From assembly GCA_005843825.1 (NCBI GenBank), contig SZXX01000030.1:46917-110916 (forward strand): DNA of 64,000 nt. The letters are read 5' to 3'. Numbering within the stretch: position 1 is the stretch's first letter; every line of letters begins with the position of its first letter. The notes beneath the pieces were generated by a model that saw nothing but the letters and a program-made list of their open reading frames with translations, had not been told where the DNA came from and did no database searches. The DNA is from Chlorobium sp. GTDB lineage: Bacteria > Bacteroidota > Chlorobiia > Chlorobiales > Chlorobiaceae. Of this stretch, positions 8,890 to 17,322 are shown piece after piece. Made by a program: the position numbers and the translations under genes.

Positions 8890-9357
8890 ATGATTACTGG
8901 TGTCGCTTCATATTCGGATACTGAAAAAAGGGCTTTGAGCGCGTATACAAAGTTGATGCGGGCTGCTGAGTCGGTAACCGGGCGGACGAGCCGTATTCTG
9001 GCTGATTTTAATCTGACAGTGAGTCAGTTTGGAGTTCTTGAGGTCCTCTTTCACAAAGGTTCTCTTTGCCAGAGTGAACTTGCCGCCAAGATTTTAAAAA
9101 CCACAGGCAATATTACCATGGTTATTGATAACCTGGAGAAGCGCAGCCTGGTGAGGCGTGAGCGTGACCTCGATGACAGGCGTTTTATAGCCATTCATCT
9201 GACGGAATCGGGGTATTTGCTGATTGCACAGGTTTTTCCGTCCATTATGGAAGCCATTGTCAATGAGATGAGTATCCTTCAAGAGAGTGAACAGGATGAG
9301 TTGGCAAGGCTTTGCCGTATCATCGGCCTGCAGGAAGAGAGGTGTCTGGAAAGTTGA
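8890..9357 (+). CDS. MarR-family transcriptional regulator
   Basis: This 155-residue winged-helix protein has the family layout: N-terminal dimerisation helix, recognition region with LCQSELAAKILKTTGNITMVIDNLEKRSLV (about 58-87, split here only to show the helix-turn-helix), the wing RRERDLDDRRFIAIHLTESG (about 88-107), and a C-terminal dimerisation helix. DxRR in the wing is diagnostic. MarR proteins usually repress a neighbouring exporter or stress gene and release DNA on ligand binding or oxidation. Here the candidates are the divergent efflux operon and the downstream yceI gene. Start ATG at 8890 has no clear Shine-Dalgarno sequence. Confidence 0.9.
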   Translation: MITGVASYSDTEKRALSAYTKLMRAAESVTGRTSRILADFNLTVSQFGVLEVLFHKGSLCQSELAAKILKTTGNITMVIDNLEKRSLVRRERDLDDRRFIAIHLTESGYLLIAQVFPSIMEAIVNEMSILQESEQDELARLCRIIGLQEERCLES

Positions 9358-9377
9358 TTTTTTTTACAGCCATATAG

Positions 9378-9389
9378 TTTAACGTTAAA
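9378..9389. promoter_or_regulatory. Perfect 12-bp palindrome upstream of yceI
   Basis: TTTAACGTTAAA lies in the 70-nt gap between marR and yceI, embedded in TAGTTTAACGTTAAATAA. Size and AT content fit a MarR-type operator, but this is inference only. Confidence 0.35.
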
Positions 9390-9427
9390 TAACTCTACAA
9401 TCAATCAAAGGAAAAAGGAGACTGAAA

Positions 9428-10030
9428 ATGAGAATGAACATCACCAAGACCTTGCTCACCGTTGCAATTATGGGTGCACCAGCACTTGCTCATGCAACAC
9501 AATGGAATATTGATGCCGATCACTCGAATGTCGGGTTCAGTGTCAGTCATCTTATGGTATCTCATGTAAAGGGCAACTTCAACAAGTATAGTGGCGTTGT
9601 TGATATTAATGATAAAGATATCACGAAATCCAGTGTCAACGTCACTATCGATGCCGCATCCATCAACACGAACGTCCAGAAGCGTGATGAGCATTTACGG
9701 AGCGCTGATTTCTTTGATGCAGCTAAATACCCGACTCTGACTTTTGTTTCAAAAAAATGGACACAGGCTGGCAAGGGCGCATTGAAGGTTGCTGGAGATC
9801 TTACGATTCATGGTGTCACCAAACCGGTAGTGCTTACTGTGGCCCCGTTCTCCAGGGAGAGCAAGGATCCATGGGGTAACTTGAGACGCGGAACTTCAGC
9901 AACTACAACCATCAATCGCAAGGATTACGGGCTGGTCTGGAACCAGGCGCTGGAAACAGGTGGAGTGGCTGTTGGCGAAGATGTCAATATTTCGCTGGAC
10001 GTTGAACTGGTCAAGGCGAAGATTAATTAG
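9428..10030 (+). CDS. YceI-family periplasmic protein
   Basis: A signal peptide is visible (MRMNITKTLLTVAIMGAPALAHA, cleavage before TQWN). The mature lipocalin-like YceI domain starts with WNIDADHSNVGFSVSHLM and includes the SADFFDAAKYPTLTF and GDLTIHGVTKPV motifs that are hallmarks of the family. YceI-like proteins bind isoprenoid lipids such as polyprenyl chains in the periplasm; the physiological role is poorly known. A good AAGGAG lies seven bases before the ATG. It follows marR closely and may share its control. Confidence 0.92.
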   Translation: MRMNITKTLLTVAIMGAPALAHATQWNIDADHSNVGFSVSHLMVSHVKGNFNKYSGVVDINDKDITKSSVNVTIDAASINTNVQKRDEHLRSADFFDAAKYPTLTFVSKKWTQAGKGALKVAGDLTIHGVTKPVVLTVAPFSRESKDPWGNLRRGTSATTTINRKDYGLVWNQALETGGVAVGEDVNISLDVELVKAKIN

Positions 10031-10103
10031 TTGGCAGTCCGCAGTTGGCGGTAGGCAAGAGTGGTGAGTGAACAGTGACTGCTGATTGCCAACTGCCAAC
10101 TGC
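10029..10103. repeat. Family B repeat: AGTTGGCAGT...TGCCAACTGC inverted pair
   Basis: AGTTGGCAGTCCGCAGTTGGCGG at 10029-10051 is answered by TGCCAACTGCCAACTGC at 10087-10103, so the transcript after yceI can fold into a long hairpin. The same AGTTGGCAGT unit recurs at 10931 and 11023. These look like REP-type intergenic repeats; they fill most of the gap before the next gene. Confidence 0.75.
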
Positions 10104-10143
10104 TAATGTCTGATCTTTGTTGAATCTATAATGGAGAGGTGAT

Positions 10144-10923
10144 ATGGGACATGTAATGCCGGCTGTTTTTTTCGGGCATGGGAATCCGATGAATGCGATT
10201 CAGTCGAATGCATTTACTGAGGGGTGGCGAAGGTTTGGGCAAAGCATACCCCGACCTTCGGCAATTCTTGCCATATCTGCTCACTGGTACGGACCTGACC
10301 TGGCGGTTTCAGGAAGCGTTTCTCCCGAAACCATCCATGATTTTTACGGATTTCCCAGAGAACTGTTTGAGGTGAGCTGGCCGGCCCCAGGGAGTCCTGA
10401 ACTTGCGGAGCGTGTGCGGAAGATCCTTTTGCCGAATGATGTGCGTTTTGATGCTCACCGGGGTCTTGACCATGGCGTGTGGGCAGTGCTGTGCCATCTC
10501 TATCCGGATGCAGATATTCCGGTTGTTCAGCTCAGCATTGATAACAGAAAGGCTCCAGAGTTTCATTATGAGATCGGCAGGCTTCTTCAACCGCTTCGGG
10601 ACGAGGGGGTGCTGATTGTCGGAAGCGGCAATATTGTTCACAACCTTCGTGCTTATGATTGGGAAAATGAGCAAACTGCAGCTTTCGACTGGGCTGTTCG
10701 GTTTGAAGATGCGACCAGAAAACTCATGCTTGAAGGGAAAGATCGTGAAGTTGCTGATTACTCTTTTCAGGGAGAGGATGCAAGGCTTTCGGTGCCATCT
10801 CCTGACCATTTTCTGCCTCTGCTCTATGTGCTTGGCTTACGCAGAGAGCATGAACAGGTGAGCTTTCCAGTTGAGGGGATCGTGGGAGGGTCGCTTTCCA
10901 TGCTGTCGGTCAGAGTAGGATAG
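10144..10923 (+). CDS. Extradiol dioxygenase-like protein (4,5-DOPA dioxygenase/YgiD family)
   Basis: The 259-residue protein matches the class III ring-cleaving dioxygenase family LigB/DODA. Metal and substrate regions visible are FFGHGNPMNAI (about 8-18), AHWYG (about 47-51), HRGLDHGVWAVL (about 107-118) and GSGNIVHNLR (about 160-169). Members use Fe(II) or Zn(II) and cleave catechols, although many bacterial YgiD proteins have no known substrate. A strong GGAGAGG precedes the ATG by five bases. An O2-dependent enzyme would be odd in a strict anaerobe, so the true reaction may differ. Confidence 0.88.
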   Translation: MGHVMPAVFFGHGNPMNAIQSNAFTEGWRRFGQSIPRPSAILAISAHWYGPDLAVSGSVSPETIHDFYGFPRELFEVSWPAPGSPELAERVRKILLPNDVRFDAHRGLDHGVWAVLCHLYPDADIPVVQLSIDNRKAPEFHYEIGRLLQPLRDEGVLIVGSGNIVHNLRAYDWENEQTAAFDWAVRFEDATRKLMLEGKDREVADYSFQGEDARLSVPSPDHFLPLLYVLGLRREHEQVSFPVEGIVGGSLSMLSVRVG

Positions 10924-10930
10924 TGAAATC

Positions 10931-11040
10931 AGTTGGCAGTAGGCAGGGAATCTTAGGAATAGGGAATGGGACTTATAGGCCCTATAGGACGTATAAAAGA
11001 CGGTGTGATAGGGACTGGGGATAGTTGGCAGTTGGCGGGA
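10931..11040. repeat. Composite of family B and family C repeats
   Basis: Two family B units (AGTTGGCAGTAGGCAG at 10931 and AGTTGGCAGTTGGCGGGA at 11023) bracket a 31-bp unit at 10970-11000 that reads GACTTATAGG, CCCTATAGGA, CGTATAAAAGA. The 31-bp unit aligns at 26 of 31 positions with the reverse complement of 61574-61604. The stretch has no coding signal and appears to be a landing place for short repeats. Confidence 0.7.
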
Positions 11041-11047
11041 AAAGATG

Positions 11048-11083
11048 GCTCCCTCCTTTGTCTGCATGACAGAGGAAGGGAGC
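11048..11083. repeat. Dispersed hairpin repeat, copy 2 (family A)
   Basis: GCTCCCTCCTTTGTC, loop TGCAT, GACAGAGGAAGGGAGC. It shares design and arm cores with the copy at 2534-2570, and the outer bases have changed on both arms together (AGAT/ATCT versus GC/GC), so pairing is kept. It lies just past the stop of the NlpC/P60 gene and could help terminate it. Confidence 0.75.
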
Positions 11084-11109
11084 GTCGCAATGACCCAAAT
11101 AGGGGAAAA

Positions 11110-11760
11110 TCAGGACGGTTCGGTCAGGTCGGTTGTGGCGTCAGGCTTGGCTGAGGGATTTGGCAGCTTTTCTGAAGGGACGTTGAGCAGACGAACGGCT
11201 CCGGCAAAGCGCTTGTCGAAGTAACTTTGTTTCAATCTATCTTCGGTGATGCCTTTTGAGAGTGAGGAGTGGATAAAGGTGTCGTTGCCGATAAATATCC
11301 CCACATGATTGATTTGGTGGCCATGTGTCTGGAAAAATACGAGATCGCCTGGTTGGAGGTCATTTTTTCCGACCTTGTTGCCGATAGCAGACATCTCTCT
11401 TGAAGAACGGGGGAGCTGCATGTTAAATGCCTTGTCGTACATGAAGCGGACAAAACCTGAGCAGTCAAATCCCTTGGCTGTTTCTCCACCGAAACGGTAC
11501 CGGGTTCCAAAATAGTGGGTGACATCGCTGAAGAACGATCCCATATGACCAAAGCTTTGATGGGCGTGTTCAGAACCTTTTGTTGTCAGTTGCTCCTTTA
11601 CTACTGCATCTGCAGTGGAGTCACAAAGAGCTGTTGAGGGGTGTGCAAATTGAAGTGATGATACTGTAAGGCAGAGAGCAATAAAACGAAATGGTTTGAA
11701 TCTATTTTTCAGCGCAATATTTATACGCAGTGGCTGTTCGAAAGTGTGCTGTAAAGGCAT
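11110..11760 (-). CDS. NlpC/P60 cell-wall peptidase
   Basis: A C-terminal NlpC/P60 papain-like domain (about 80-200 of 216) cleaves peptidoglycan stem peptides between D-Glu and diamino acid. The catalytic Cys is in FDCSGFVRF, the His in QINHVGIFIG, and the third polar residue is probably in the following DTFIHSS. The N-terminus has a hydrophobic stretch (FIALCLTVSSLQFAHPS) that looks like a signal peptide preceded by an unusually long leader, so the true start may be internal. Size and layout resemble Spr/MepS-type endopeptidases. It is transcribed alone, convergent with the dioxygenase gene. Confidence 0.88.
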   Translation of the reverse strand: MPLQHTFEQPLRINIALKNRFKPFRFIALCLTVSSLQFAHPSTALCDSTADAVVKEQLTTKGSEHAHQSFGHMGSFFSDVTHYFGTRYRFGGETAKGFDCSGFVRFMYDKAFNMQLPRSSREMSAIGNKVGKNDLQPGDLVFFQTHGHQINHVGIFIGNDTFIHSSLSKGITEDRLKQSYFDKRFAGAVRLLNVPSEKLPNPSAKPDATTDLTEPS

Positions 11761-11988
11761 AGGCGCTGTGTTTAAAGGGGGTTCAGGGCGTCGAACTGCC
11801 GGAAAAAATTTATCTTAAAAGTATAAGAACATATCGGGATATATCCCAATGTTTTTACGGATAATAATGAGTTTTTCCTTTTATATCAGCAATGCTTTTC
11901 AAGATGAACCGTAAGATAGTTACTTTCAAACGGTAGGGAGGGAAGTTGCGTCATATATTTTTTGTTTCACCTTTAAACTCATTCTCTG

Positions 11989-12681
11989 ATGACCGGATTT
12001 GATGCCCTCAACGAACCTCTTGGCGTTGAGGAGATGCTTGTTCTTGAAGCGTTTCTGATATCAGAACGATCTTCCGGCAACGCCATGTCGATTGATGCTC
12101 TCGATGGATTCTTTGCAGCTCTTGTTATCGGGCCGGCGACGGTTTTGCCAAGTGAGTGGATTCCGTTTGTGCTTGGAGCAGAAATGGAAGGGGAATTTTT
12201 GTCGATTGATGAGGCTCAGAATATCATGCAGCTGCTTTTGCGCTATATGAATTCGATTGCAGCTGCTTTTCAGGGTGATGCGGAGGAGTTTGTTCCAATT
12301 TTTGAATGTTGCGAGTTTGAAACCACGGAGGACGAAGATTCAGCAGCTACCTCCTGGGCTCTTGGATTTATTATGGGTATGGAGCTGCGGTTTGATGAGT
12401 GGAAGCCGATCTTTGATGTGGAGGAAGAAGATAGTGAAGATGATGACTTGATTCTTGCCCCGATTCTTCTTCTTGCCGGTCAGGAGAATGAGGCTCATGA
12501 ACTGACGGCTAAAGACAGGAATTTACTTAAAGAGCTTGTGGGCGAAAGCGTTATGAACATTTTCAGATTCTGGCTGCCGTATCGTGAACAGGCTTTACAA
12601 GCGCTTCAATCCAATGAAAAAAAGCCTGGAATCATTCCTTTTGACGAGAATCCATCTCTTTCCGGCCCTGACAGTCAGTAA
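11989..12681 (+). CDS. UPF0149 (YecA/YgfB-like) family protein
   Basis: This acidic, mostly helical 230-residue protein matches the UPF0149 family: MSIDALDGFFAALVIGP near residue 30, VLPSEWIPFVLG, and a second half with SWALGFIMGMELRFDEWKP. Family members are of unsure function, and some carry a C-terminal SEC-C zinc motif that is absent here. There is no signal peptide. The stop codon lies 20 nt upstream of the preferred start of the VanX-type dipeptidase, so the two are likely co-transcribed. The 228-nt gap upstream, from 11761, contains no gene that I can see. Confidence 0.82.
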   Translation: MTGFDALNEPLGVEEMLVLEAFLISERSSGNAMSIDALDGFFAALVIGPATVLPSEWIPFVLGAEMEGEFLSIDEAQNIMQLLLRYMNSIAAAFQGDAEEFVPIFECCEFETTEDEDSAATSWALGFIMGMELRFDEWKPIFDVEEEDSEDDDLILAPILLLAGQENEAHELTAKDRNLLKELVGESVMNIFRFWLPYREQALQALQSNEKKPGIIPFDENPSLSGPDSQ

Positions 12682-12700
12682 AAAACAGCCCTTTTTCTCT

Positions 12701-13348
12701 ATGATTCGCCTTCTTGTTGTTTTCTTTGTGCTTGTTATTGCGCTCCCTCTTAACGCGGAAGAAAACAAGGACTTTGTTGATATTTCAGAGCTGGACGGTT
12801 CTCTTATGCTGGATATCCGCTATGCTACCAGCAGGAATTTTACCGGAAAGGTCATGTATCCTGTTGCGCGCTGTCTGTTGAGGCGAGATGCTGCGCTAAG
12901 GTTGATCAGGGTTGAGCAGAAATTAAGAACACAGGGTTACCGTTTAATTATTTTCGATGGCTATCGTCCGCTTTCGGTGCAGAAGAAGTTCTGGAATATT
13001 CTTCCGGATGAGCGCTATGTAGCTGATCCTGCAAAGGGATCGAGGCATAATCGAGGAGCTGCGGTCGATGTAAGTCTCGGTGATCTTGCAGGTAATCCTC
13101 TTGCCATGCCTTCGGACTATGACGATTTTTCAGAGAAAGCCCATCGTGATTATGCCGGCGCATCTCTTGAAGCGAAGAAAAACTGTGCACTCCTTGAAGC
13201 TGCCATGAGTGAAGAGGGATTTGATCCCTTTCCCACAGAGTGGTGGCATTTTGATGCTCCGGGATGGGAGCGGTATCCTGTTTCAGATTTTTCTCTCGAG
13301 GAGTTTAAAGGAGTGAATGCTGAGGTGTCGCCAAAGGGAAATGATTGA
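12701..13348 (+). CDS. D-alanyl-D-alanine dipeptidase (VanX/DdpX family)
   Basis: A zinc dipeptidase of family M15D that hydrolyses D-Ala-D-Ala. Motifs are complete: DGYRPLSVQKKFW (substrate Arg), SRHNRGAAVDVSL with the zinc His and Asp (SxHxxGxAxD), and EWWHFD with catalytic Glu and third zinc His. The track start at 12584 overlaps UPF0149 by almost 100 nt. The ATG at 12701 gives a clean signal peptide (MIRLLVVFFVLVIALPLNA), so the enzyme should be periplasmic. Use in wall turnover or D-Ala-D-Ala scavenging is likelier than vancomycin resistance, since no vanHA genes are present. Confidence 0.92.
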   Translation: MIRLLVVFFVLVIALPLNAEENKDFVDISELDGSLMLDIRYATSRNFTGKVMYPVARCLLRRDAALRLIRVEQKLRTQGYRLIIFDGYRPLSVQKKFWNILPDERYVADPAKGSRHNRGAAVDVSLGDLAGNPLAMPSDYDDFSEKAHRDYAGASLEAKKNCALLEAAMSEEGFDPFPTEWWHFDAPGWERYPVSDFSLEEFKGVNAEVSPKGND

Positions 13349-13378
13349 AGGTGAAGAACGTATGGAACTAATGAGAGT

Positions 13379-14182
13379 ATGACGGATCGTTCTCTGGGAG
13401 TTGTGATAACCGGCGGGAGTGCCGGACTTGGATATGCTCTTGCTTCAGCCTTCCTTGCCGCTCGGGATCGTGTAGTTATTTGCGGTCGCAACCATGAGCG
13501 GCTGAAGGGGGCGTTACATTCGCTCAGTGAGGCATTTCCAGAGGGAGAGGTTTATGGTATACGGTGTGATGTTGGTAAAGCGAAGGATGTAGAGAAGCTT
13601 GCCGGGTTTGCCGCCGACCGGCTAGGGAGGGTTGACCGATGGATTAATAATGCCGGTACAGCGGGTCAATTGAAGCGTCCGTTATGGATGCTCCGGCCGG
13701 ATGATATCCTTGAGACCTGTACAACCAATCTTTCAGGCTCACTATTGCTGTGTGCTGAAGCTGTCCGGCTTATGGACACCCAGCCACCCTCACCGGAAGC
13801 GATCTACCATATCTTTAATATGGGTTTTTCCTTTTCTGGTGCGGCTTTTTCGCGTTCAGCAGTGCCTCATAAGGCATCAAAAAGGGGAGTGGCTGAGTTG
13901 ACTCATTTTCTTTCCCGTGAGTTGCGGGCGGCAGGAAAAACCAGCATCGGAGTGCATGAGTTGAGTCCTGGTCTTGTGTTGACCGGGCTGCTCCTGAAGG
14001 ACGCTTCGCCGGAAGCGATAAGGCTGTTCAGGGTAATTGCAGAGCGACCTGAACATGTAGCGACTCGACTTGTACCGAAAATCCGATCGATTACCGGCTC
14101 TAATCGCCATATCAGGTATCAGCCTTTTGTGGTGACGCTTTTGCGGGTGATAAAGGCAATCCCTGGGATTACAGGAAAATAA
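13379..14182 (+). CDS. Short-chain dehydrogenase, NYC1/NOL (chlorophyll b reductase)-like
   Basis: A 267-residue Rossmann SDR: cofactor loop TGGSAGLGYA (about 11-20), CDVGKAKDVEKL, and WINNAGT. Beyond the generic SDR fold, DRWINNAGT, HIFNM, GVHELSPGLVLTGLLL and ERPEHVATRLVPKIRS closely recall plant NYC1/NOL, which reduce the C7-formyl group of chlorophyll b. At the catalytic YxxxK site the sequence reads HKASK, with codon CAT where TAT would give Tyr. The likely role is on a tetrapyrrole or a related hydrophobic ketone/aldehyde, but the Tyr to His change could mean altered or lost activity. It follows the dipeptidase gene by 30 nt and is convergent with parA. Confidence 0.75.
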   Translation: MTDRSLGVVITGGSAGLGYALASAFLAARDRVVICGRNHERLKGALHSLSEAFPEGEVYGIRCDVGKAKDVEKLAGFAADRLGRVDRWINNAGTAGQLKRPLWMLRPDDILETCTTNLSGSLLLCAEAVRLMDTQPPSPEAIYHIFNMGFSFSGAAFSRSAVPHKASKRGVAELTHFLSRELRAAGKTSIGVHELSPGLVLTGLLLKDASPEAIRLFRVIAERPEHVATRLVPKIRSITGSNRHIRYQPFVVTLLRVIKAIPGITGK

Positions 14183-14189
14183 GAGAGTG

Positions 14190-14939
14190 TTATTCTGGGG
14201 TATCGAGCTCTGAACTCAACTCTTTCCAGAGGCTGCTGTATGCCTTTGCTGCAGTGGAGTTTGGCAGAACTGCATTGAGCGGAGCACGATAGATGCCCAT
14301 TTTTTCAACTTCAGAATTGTAGGGAATAGTCTGGGAGAGAAATCCCGGGGTGTTTCGGAATTCATGAATGATATCGTGATGCATTTTCTTTCTTTTTTCT
14401 ACCATGGTGAAAAATGCACGGATTTTTGAGCTGTCAAGATTGTTGTTTTCAAAAAATTCTTTCAGCTGAACGTAGGTGCGTATTGAAAGCGTTGTCGGAA
14501 TCATGGGCACGAGGATAATATCGGAGGCGGCAAAAACACTCTCGGAGAGAAGGGTAAGGTTTGGTGGGCAGTCAAAAAAAACAAAGCGGTAATCTTCGCT
14601 CAGTTCCTCAAGGTTTTTCTTGAGTTTTTTTCTCGGCTTTTTCTCATCGGAAAGTTCAATATCAAGGTTCCGGTATGAAAAGTCTGAAGGCAGCAGGTCG
14701 AGGTTTTCAAAGTCGGTTGCCTTGATATTGTTATGGATTTTTTTGCTGCCTTTGAGAAATTTGTCGCTGTTGAACTTTTTCGATGCGGTAATCCTGAAAT
14801 AGAAGGAACTTGCTCCCTGCGGATCGAGATCGCAGATCAGCGTCGGTGGGGAGCAGAGGGCTGAGAGATAAGAGAGGTTGACTGCTGTAGCGGTTTTTCC
14901 GACTCCTCCTTTGATGCTGTAGAGTGCTATTGTTTTCAT
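14190..14939 (-). CDS. ParA-family ATPase (Soj/MinD type)
   Basis: This 249-residue deviant-Walker ATPase begins immediately with [17 protein letters not shown] (deviant Walker A with the signature Lys). Walker A' [14 protein letters not shown] lies near residue 36 and Walker [16 protein letters not shown] near 117. ParA proteins form ATP dimers on DNA and position chromosomes, plasmids or protein complexes. There is no parB or parS nearby, so it is an orphan ParA; partners must be encoded elsewhere. No N-terminal helix-turn-helix is present. It ends 8 nt from the convergent SDR gene. The 14940-15175 gap upstream holds only AT-rich DNA. Confidence 0.88.
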   Translation of the reverse strand: MKTIALYSIKGGVGKTATAVNLSYLSALCSPPTLICDLDPQGASSFYFRITASKKFNSDKFLKGSKKIHNNIKATDFENLDLLPSDFSYRNLDIELSDEKKPRKKLKKNLEELSEDYRFVFFDCPPNLTLLSESVFAASDIILVPMIPTTLSIRTYVQLKEFFENNNLDSSKIRAFFTMVEKRKKMHHDIIHEFRNTPGFLSQTIPYNSEVEKMGIYRAPLNAVLPNSTAAKAYSSLWKELSSELDTPE

Positions 14940-15175
14940 TGTCAGGGAATTGCTCGTTGGAAGATCTTAAGAGAGGTGAGATTTCTCTTTGACTAATATA
15001 GGAAGATATGATCTAAATGAAGGGGTTTGCCGAGCCCTTTGGCTATGAGATGGTGCTTTTAAATAGAGAGAGTTTTTCATAAATTACGAGACTGTATAAT
15101 TTACTAAGAGTCTATAAAAGGTTGGCTCAATCAAACTCAACAACCGGTTCTCAACAACCTGTTTCCAACAACCTG

Positions 15176-16219
15176 ATGAAGCATCCAGTCTCTTTTCTTC
15201 TTTTGTTGTTATTCCTTTTTGTCGGCTGTTCCGGAAAATCCGTTGAAAACAGAGGTAAAGAGGACTCTGTGAAGAGCAAATTAAAGATTGGTCTGGTTTT
15301 TGACGTTGGTGGAAGAGGTGATAAATCATTTAATGATTCGGCTTATAACGGCCTGGAAATTGCAAAGCAAAAGCATGGGGTATCTTTTATTTACCTTGAG
15401 CCGCAGGGGGAGGGAGCTGATCGTGAAGCAGCCTTGCGCCAGATGGCAACAGACCCTGATGTTGGATTGATTATCGGTGTCGGTATGCTCTTCAGTGAGG
15501 ATATTACTGCAATTGCTTCTGAATTCCCTGACAAGAAATTTGCATGCATCGACTACATCAGTAAACCTGGAACCCGTGTCCCTGACAATCTTCAGGGAAT
15601 TGTTTTTGAAGAGAAAAAAGGTTCTTACCTGGCCGGCGCTCTTGCCGGGCTTGTTACCAAAACAAAAACAGTCGGGTTTATCGGCGGGATGGAATCGAAT
15701 ATCATCAAAAAGTTTGAGACAGGTTTTATTGATGGAGTCCACGCAGTCAACCCCGGTGCCAGAGTGATTTCCGGTTATGTAGGCATGACTGGAGCTGCGT
15801 TTGCAAATCCTGCTAAAGGCAAGGAGCTTGCGCTTGGCCAGTATGGAAGGGGAGCCGACATCATCTATGAGGCGGCAGGGGCTACCGGGCTTGGAGTCAT
15901 TGAGGCTGCCAGAGTCAGCAAAGGTCTTGTTATCTGCACTGATCGTGACCAGGAATCAGAAGCTCCCGGATTTGTATTGTCAAGTATGACAAAAGCGGTT
16001 GACCGGGCAGTTTTGAAAACTGTGGAGAATGTTCTGGATGGAAGCTTTAAGGGTGGACGCGCTTCAGTATTTGGTTTGGCCGATCGTTACACGGATTATG
16101 TTTACAACAATAAAAATGCATCGCTGATCGGTACTGAAAATCATGAAAAGGTTGAGGATATTCGCAAAAAAATCGTTGAAGGGAAAATTGTTGTCAATGA
16201 GACCGCCGTTGGACAATAA
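15176..16219 (+). CDS. BMP-family substrate-binding lipoprotein
   Basis: The BMP/PnrA/Med family comprises periplasmic binding proteins for nucleosides and related ligands. The lipobox FLFVGCSGKS gives a lipidated Cys at residue 18 if translation starts at the ATG at 15176. The track start (TTG 15122) would put an 18-residue polar extension before the signal peptide and is rejected. Family features are VFDVGGRGDKSFNDSAYNG near the mature N-terminus, GVGMLFSEDI, DKKFACIDY, GSYLAGALAGL and GFIGGMESNIIKKFETGF. There is no ABC permease or ATPase next to it, so transport partners are encoded elsewhere or it acts as a sensor. Ligand prediction: purine nucleoside, by family only. Confidence 0.9.
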   Translation: MKHPVSFLLLLLFLFVGCSGKSVENRGKEDSVKSKLKIGLVFDVGGRGDKSFNDSAYNGLEIAKQKHGVSFIYLEPQGEGADREAALRQMATDPDVGLIIGVGMLFSEDITAIASEFPDKKFACIDYISKPGTRVPDNLQGIVFEEKKGSYLAGALAGLVTKTKTVGFIGGMESNIIKKFETGFIDGVHAVNPGARVISGYVGMTGAAFANPAKGKELALGQYGRGADIIYEAAGATGLGVIEAARVSKGLVICTDRDQESEAPGFVLSSMTKAVDRAVLKTVENVLDGSFKGGRASVFGLADRYTDYVYNNKNASLIGTENHEKVEDIRKKIVEGKIVVNETAVGQ

Positions 16220-16293
16220 TGGTTGCATTACCTATCGCACAGTGATTGCTGTGAATGGTCTTGCGGTGAGCGGAAAATTGAAGGGATTGTTAA

Positions 16294-17310
16294 TTGACTG
16301 AAGGTAGATTACTGGTGAATAAAAAAATACTTGTAACCGGCGCAACCGGTTTTATTGGTTCGGCTCTTGTGAAAAAACTCGCTCTTACTTCTAATGAAGT
16401 TTCGATTATTGTCCGCACAAGTTCCGATTTGACCTCTCTTGAGGATGTTCTGGACAAGGTCAAGCTTGTCTATGGTGACATTACTGACAGAGCCTCCCTT
16501 GATTCTGCCCTGCAGGGTATTGATTATGTCTATCACTCTGCCGGTCTTACCTATATGGGTGATAAAAAAAATGAGCTTCTCTACAAAATCAATGTTGACG
16601 GAACTCGCAATGTTTTACAAGCTTCTCTTGCTGCAGGCGTCAAGAGGGTTGTGCATGTCAGCTCGATAACTGCAGTTGGAATTGCCTTCGACAAAAAGCC
16701 GCTTAATGAATCTTCTGAATGGAATTTCAAGGCCATAAGCCTTGAATATGCAAGGACAAAACATATGTCCGAAATTGAAGTTGCTGAAGCTGTAAAAAAA
16801 GGACTTGACTGTGTTATCGTCAATCCTGCATTTGTTTTTGGCGCTGGTGATATCAATTTCAACGCTGGACGGATCATCAAGGATATTTACAATAGAAAGC
16901 TTCCGTTTTATCCGTTAGGAGGTGTCTGTGTTGTCGATGTTGAGAACGTAGCCGACACCATCATTACCGCTATGGAGATAGGGAAAACGGGGGAGCGTTA
17001 TATCATCGGCGGTGAAAATGTGTCGTACAAGCAGCTTGCCGATACGATTTCACGGATAACAGGCGCACCGAAAATTCTTTTTCCCCTCCCTTTCTGGATG
17101 GCAAGAATACTTAGGGCAATCCTTGACAGGTACAAGAACAAGAACCGTGTCTCGAAACTCTTCAACCTTTCAATGTTCAGGGTTGCCTCAGAGTTTCTCT
17201 ATTATGATTCAACAAAGGCGGTGCGTGAATTGCATATGCGGGTTGAACCCCATGAAAAGAGCATAATTAATGCCTACGAGTGGTATCGCGAACGAGACAT
17301 GCTTAACTAG
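16294..17310 (+). CDS. NAD(P)-dependent sugar epimerase/dehydratase-like SDR
   Basis: An extended SDR of 338 residues with ILVTGATGFIGSALVKKL (nucleotide-binding GxxGxxG), DITDRASLDSAL, VYHSAGLTYMG, SSITAVG and the catalytic pair in LEYARTKHMSE (YxxxK). Similar proteins are dihydroflavonol-reductase-like or hopanoid-associated epimerases. Two starts are possible: TTG at 16294, 8 nt after AAGGGA, or GTG at 16315, which begins directly at VNKKILVTG. I retain the longer one. It is downstream of the BMP lipoprotein and convergent with the methyltransferase. No sugar-pathway neighbours indicate its substrate. Confidence 0.82.
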   Translation: MTEGRLLVNKKILVTGATGFIGSALVKKLALTSNEVSIIVRTSSDLTSLEDVLDKVKLVYGDITDRASLDSALQGIDYVYHSAGLTYMGDKKNELLYKINVDGTRNVLQASLAAGVKRVVHVSSITAVGIAFDKKPLNESSEWNFKAISLEYARTKHMSEIEVAEAVKKGLDCVIVNPAFVFGAGDINFNAGRIIKDIYNRKLPFYPLGGVCVVDVENVADTIITAMEIGKTGERYIIGGENVSYKQLADTISRITGAPKILFPLPFWMARILRAILDRYKNKNRVSKLFNLSMFRVASEFLYYDSTKAVRELHMRVEPHEKSIINAYEWYRERDMLN

Positions 17311-17322
17311 ACGCCTGGCAGC

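Noticed and set aside
12584-12700. N-terminal extension of the VanX-type dipeptidase overlapping UPF0149
   Set aside because: The signal peptide begins at 12701; the upstream residues are out-of-frame translation of the UPF0149 gene end.
14190-14939. A plasmid-type partition system around parA
   Set aside because: No parB or parS-like repeats flank the gene; it is an orphan ATPase in a chromosomal context.
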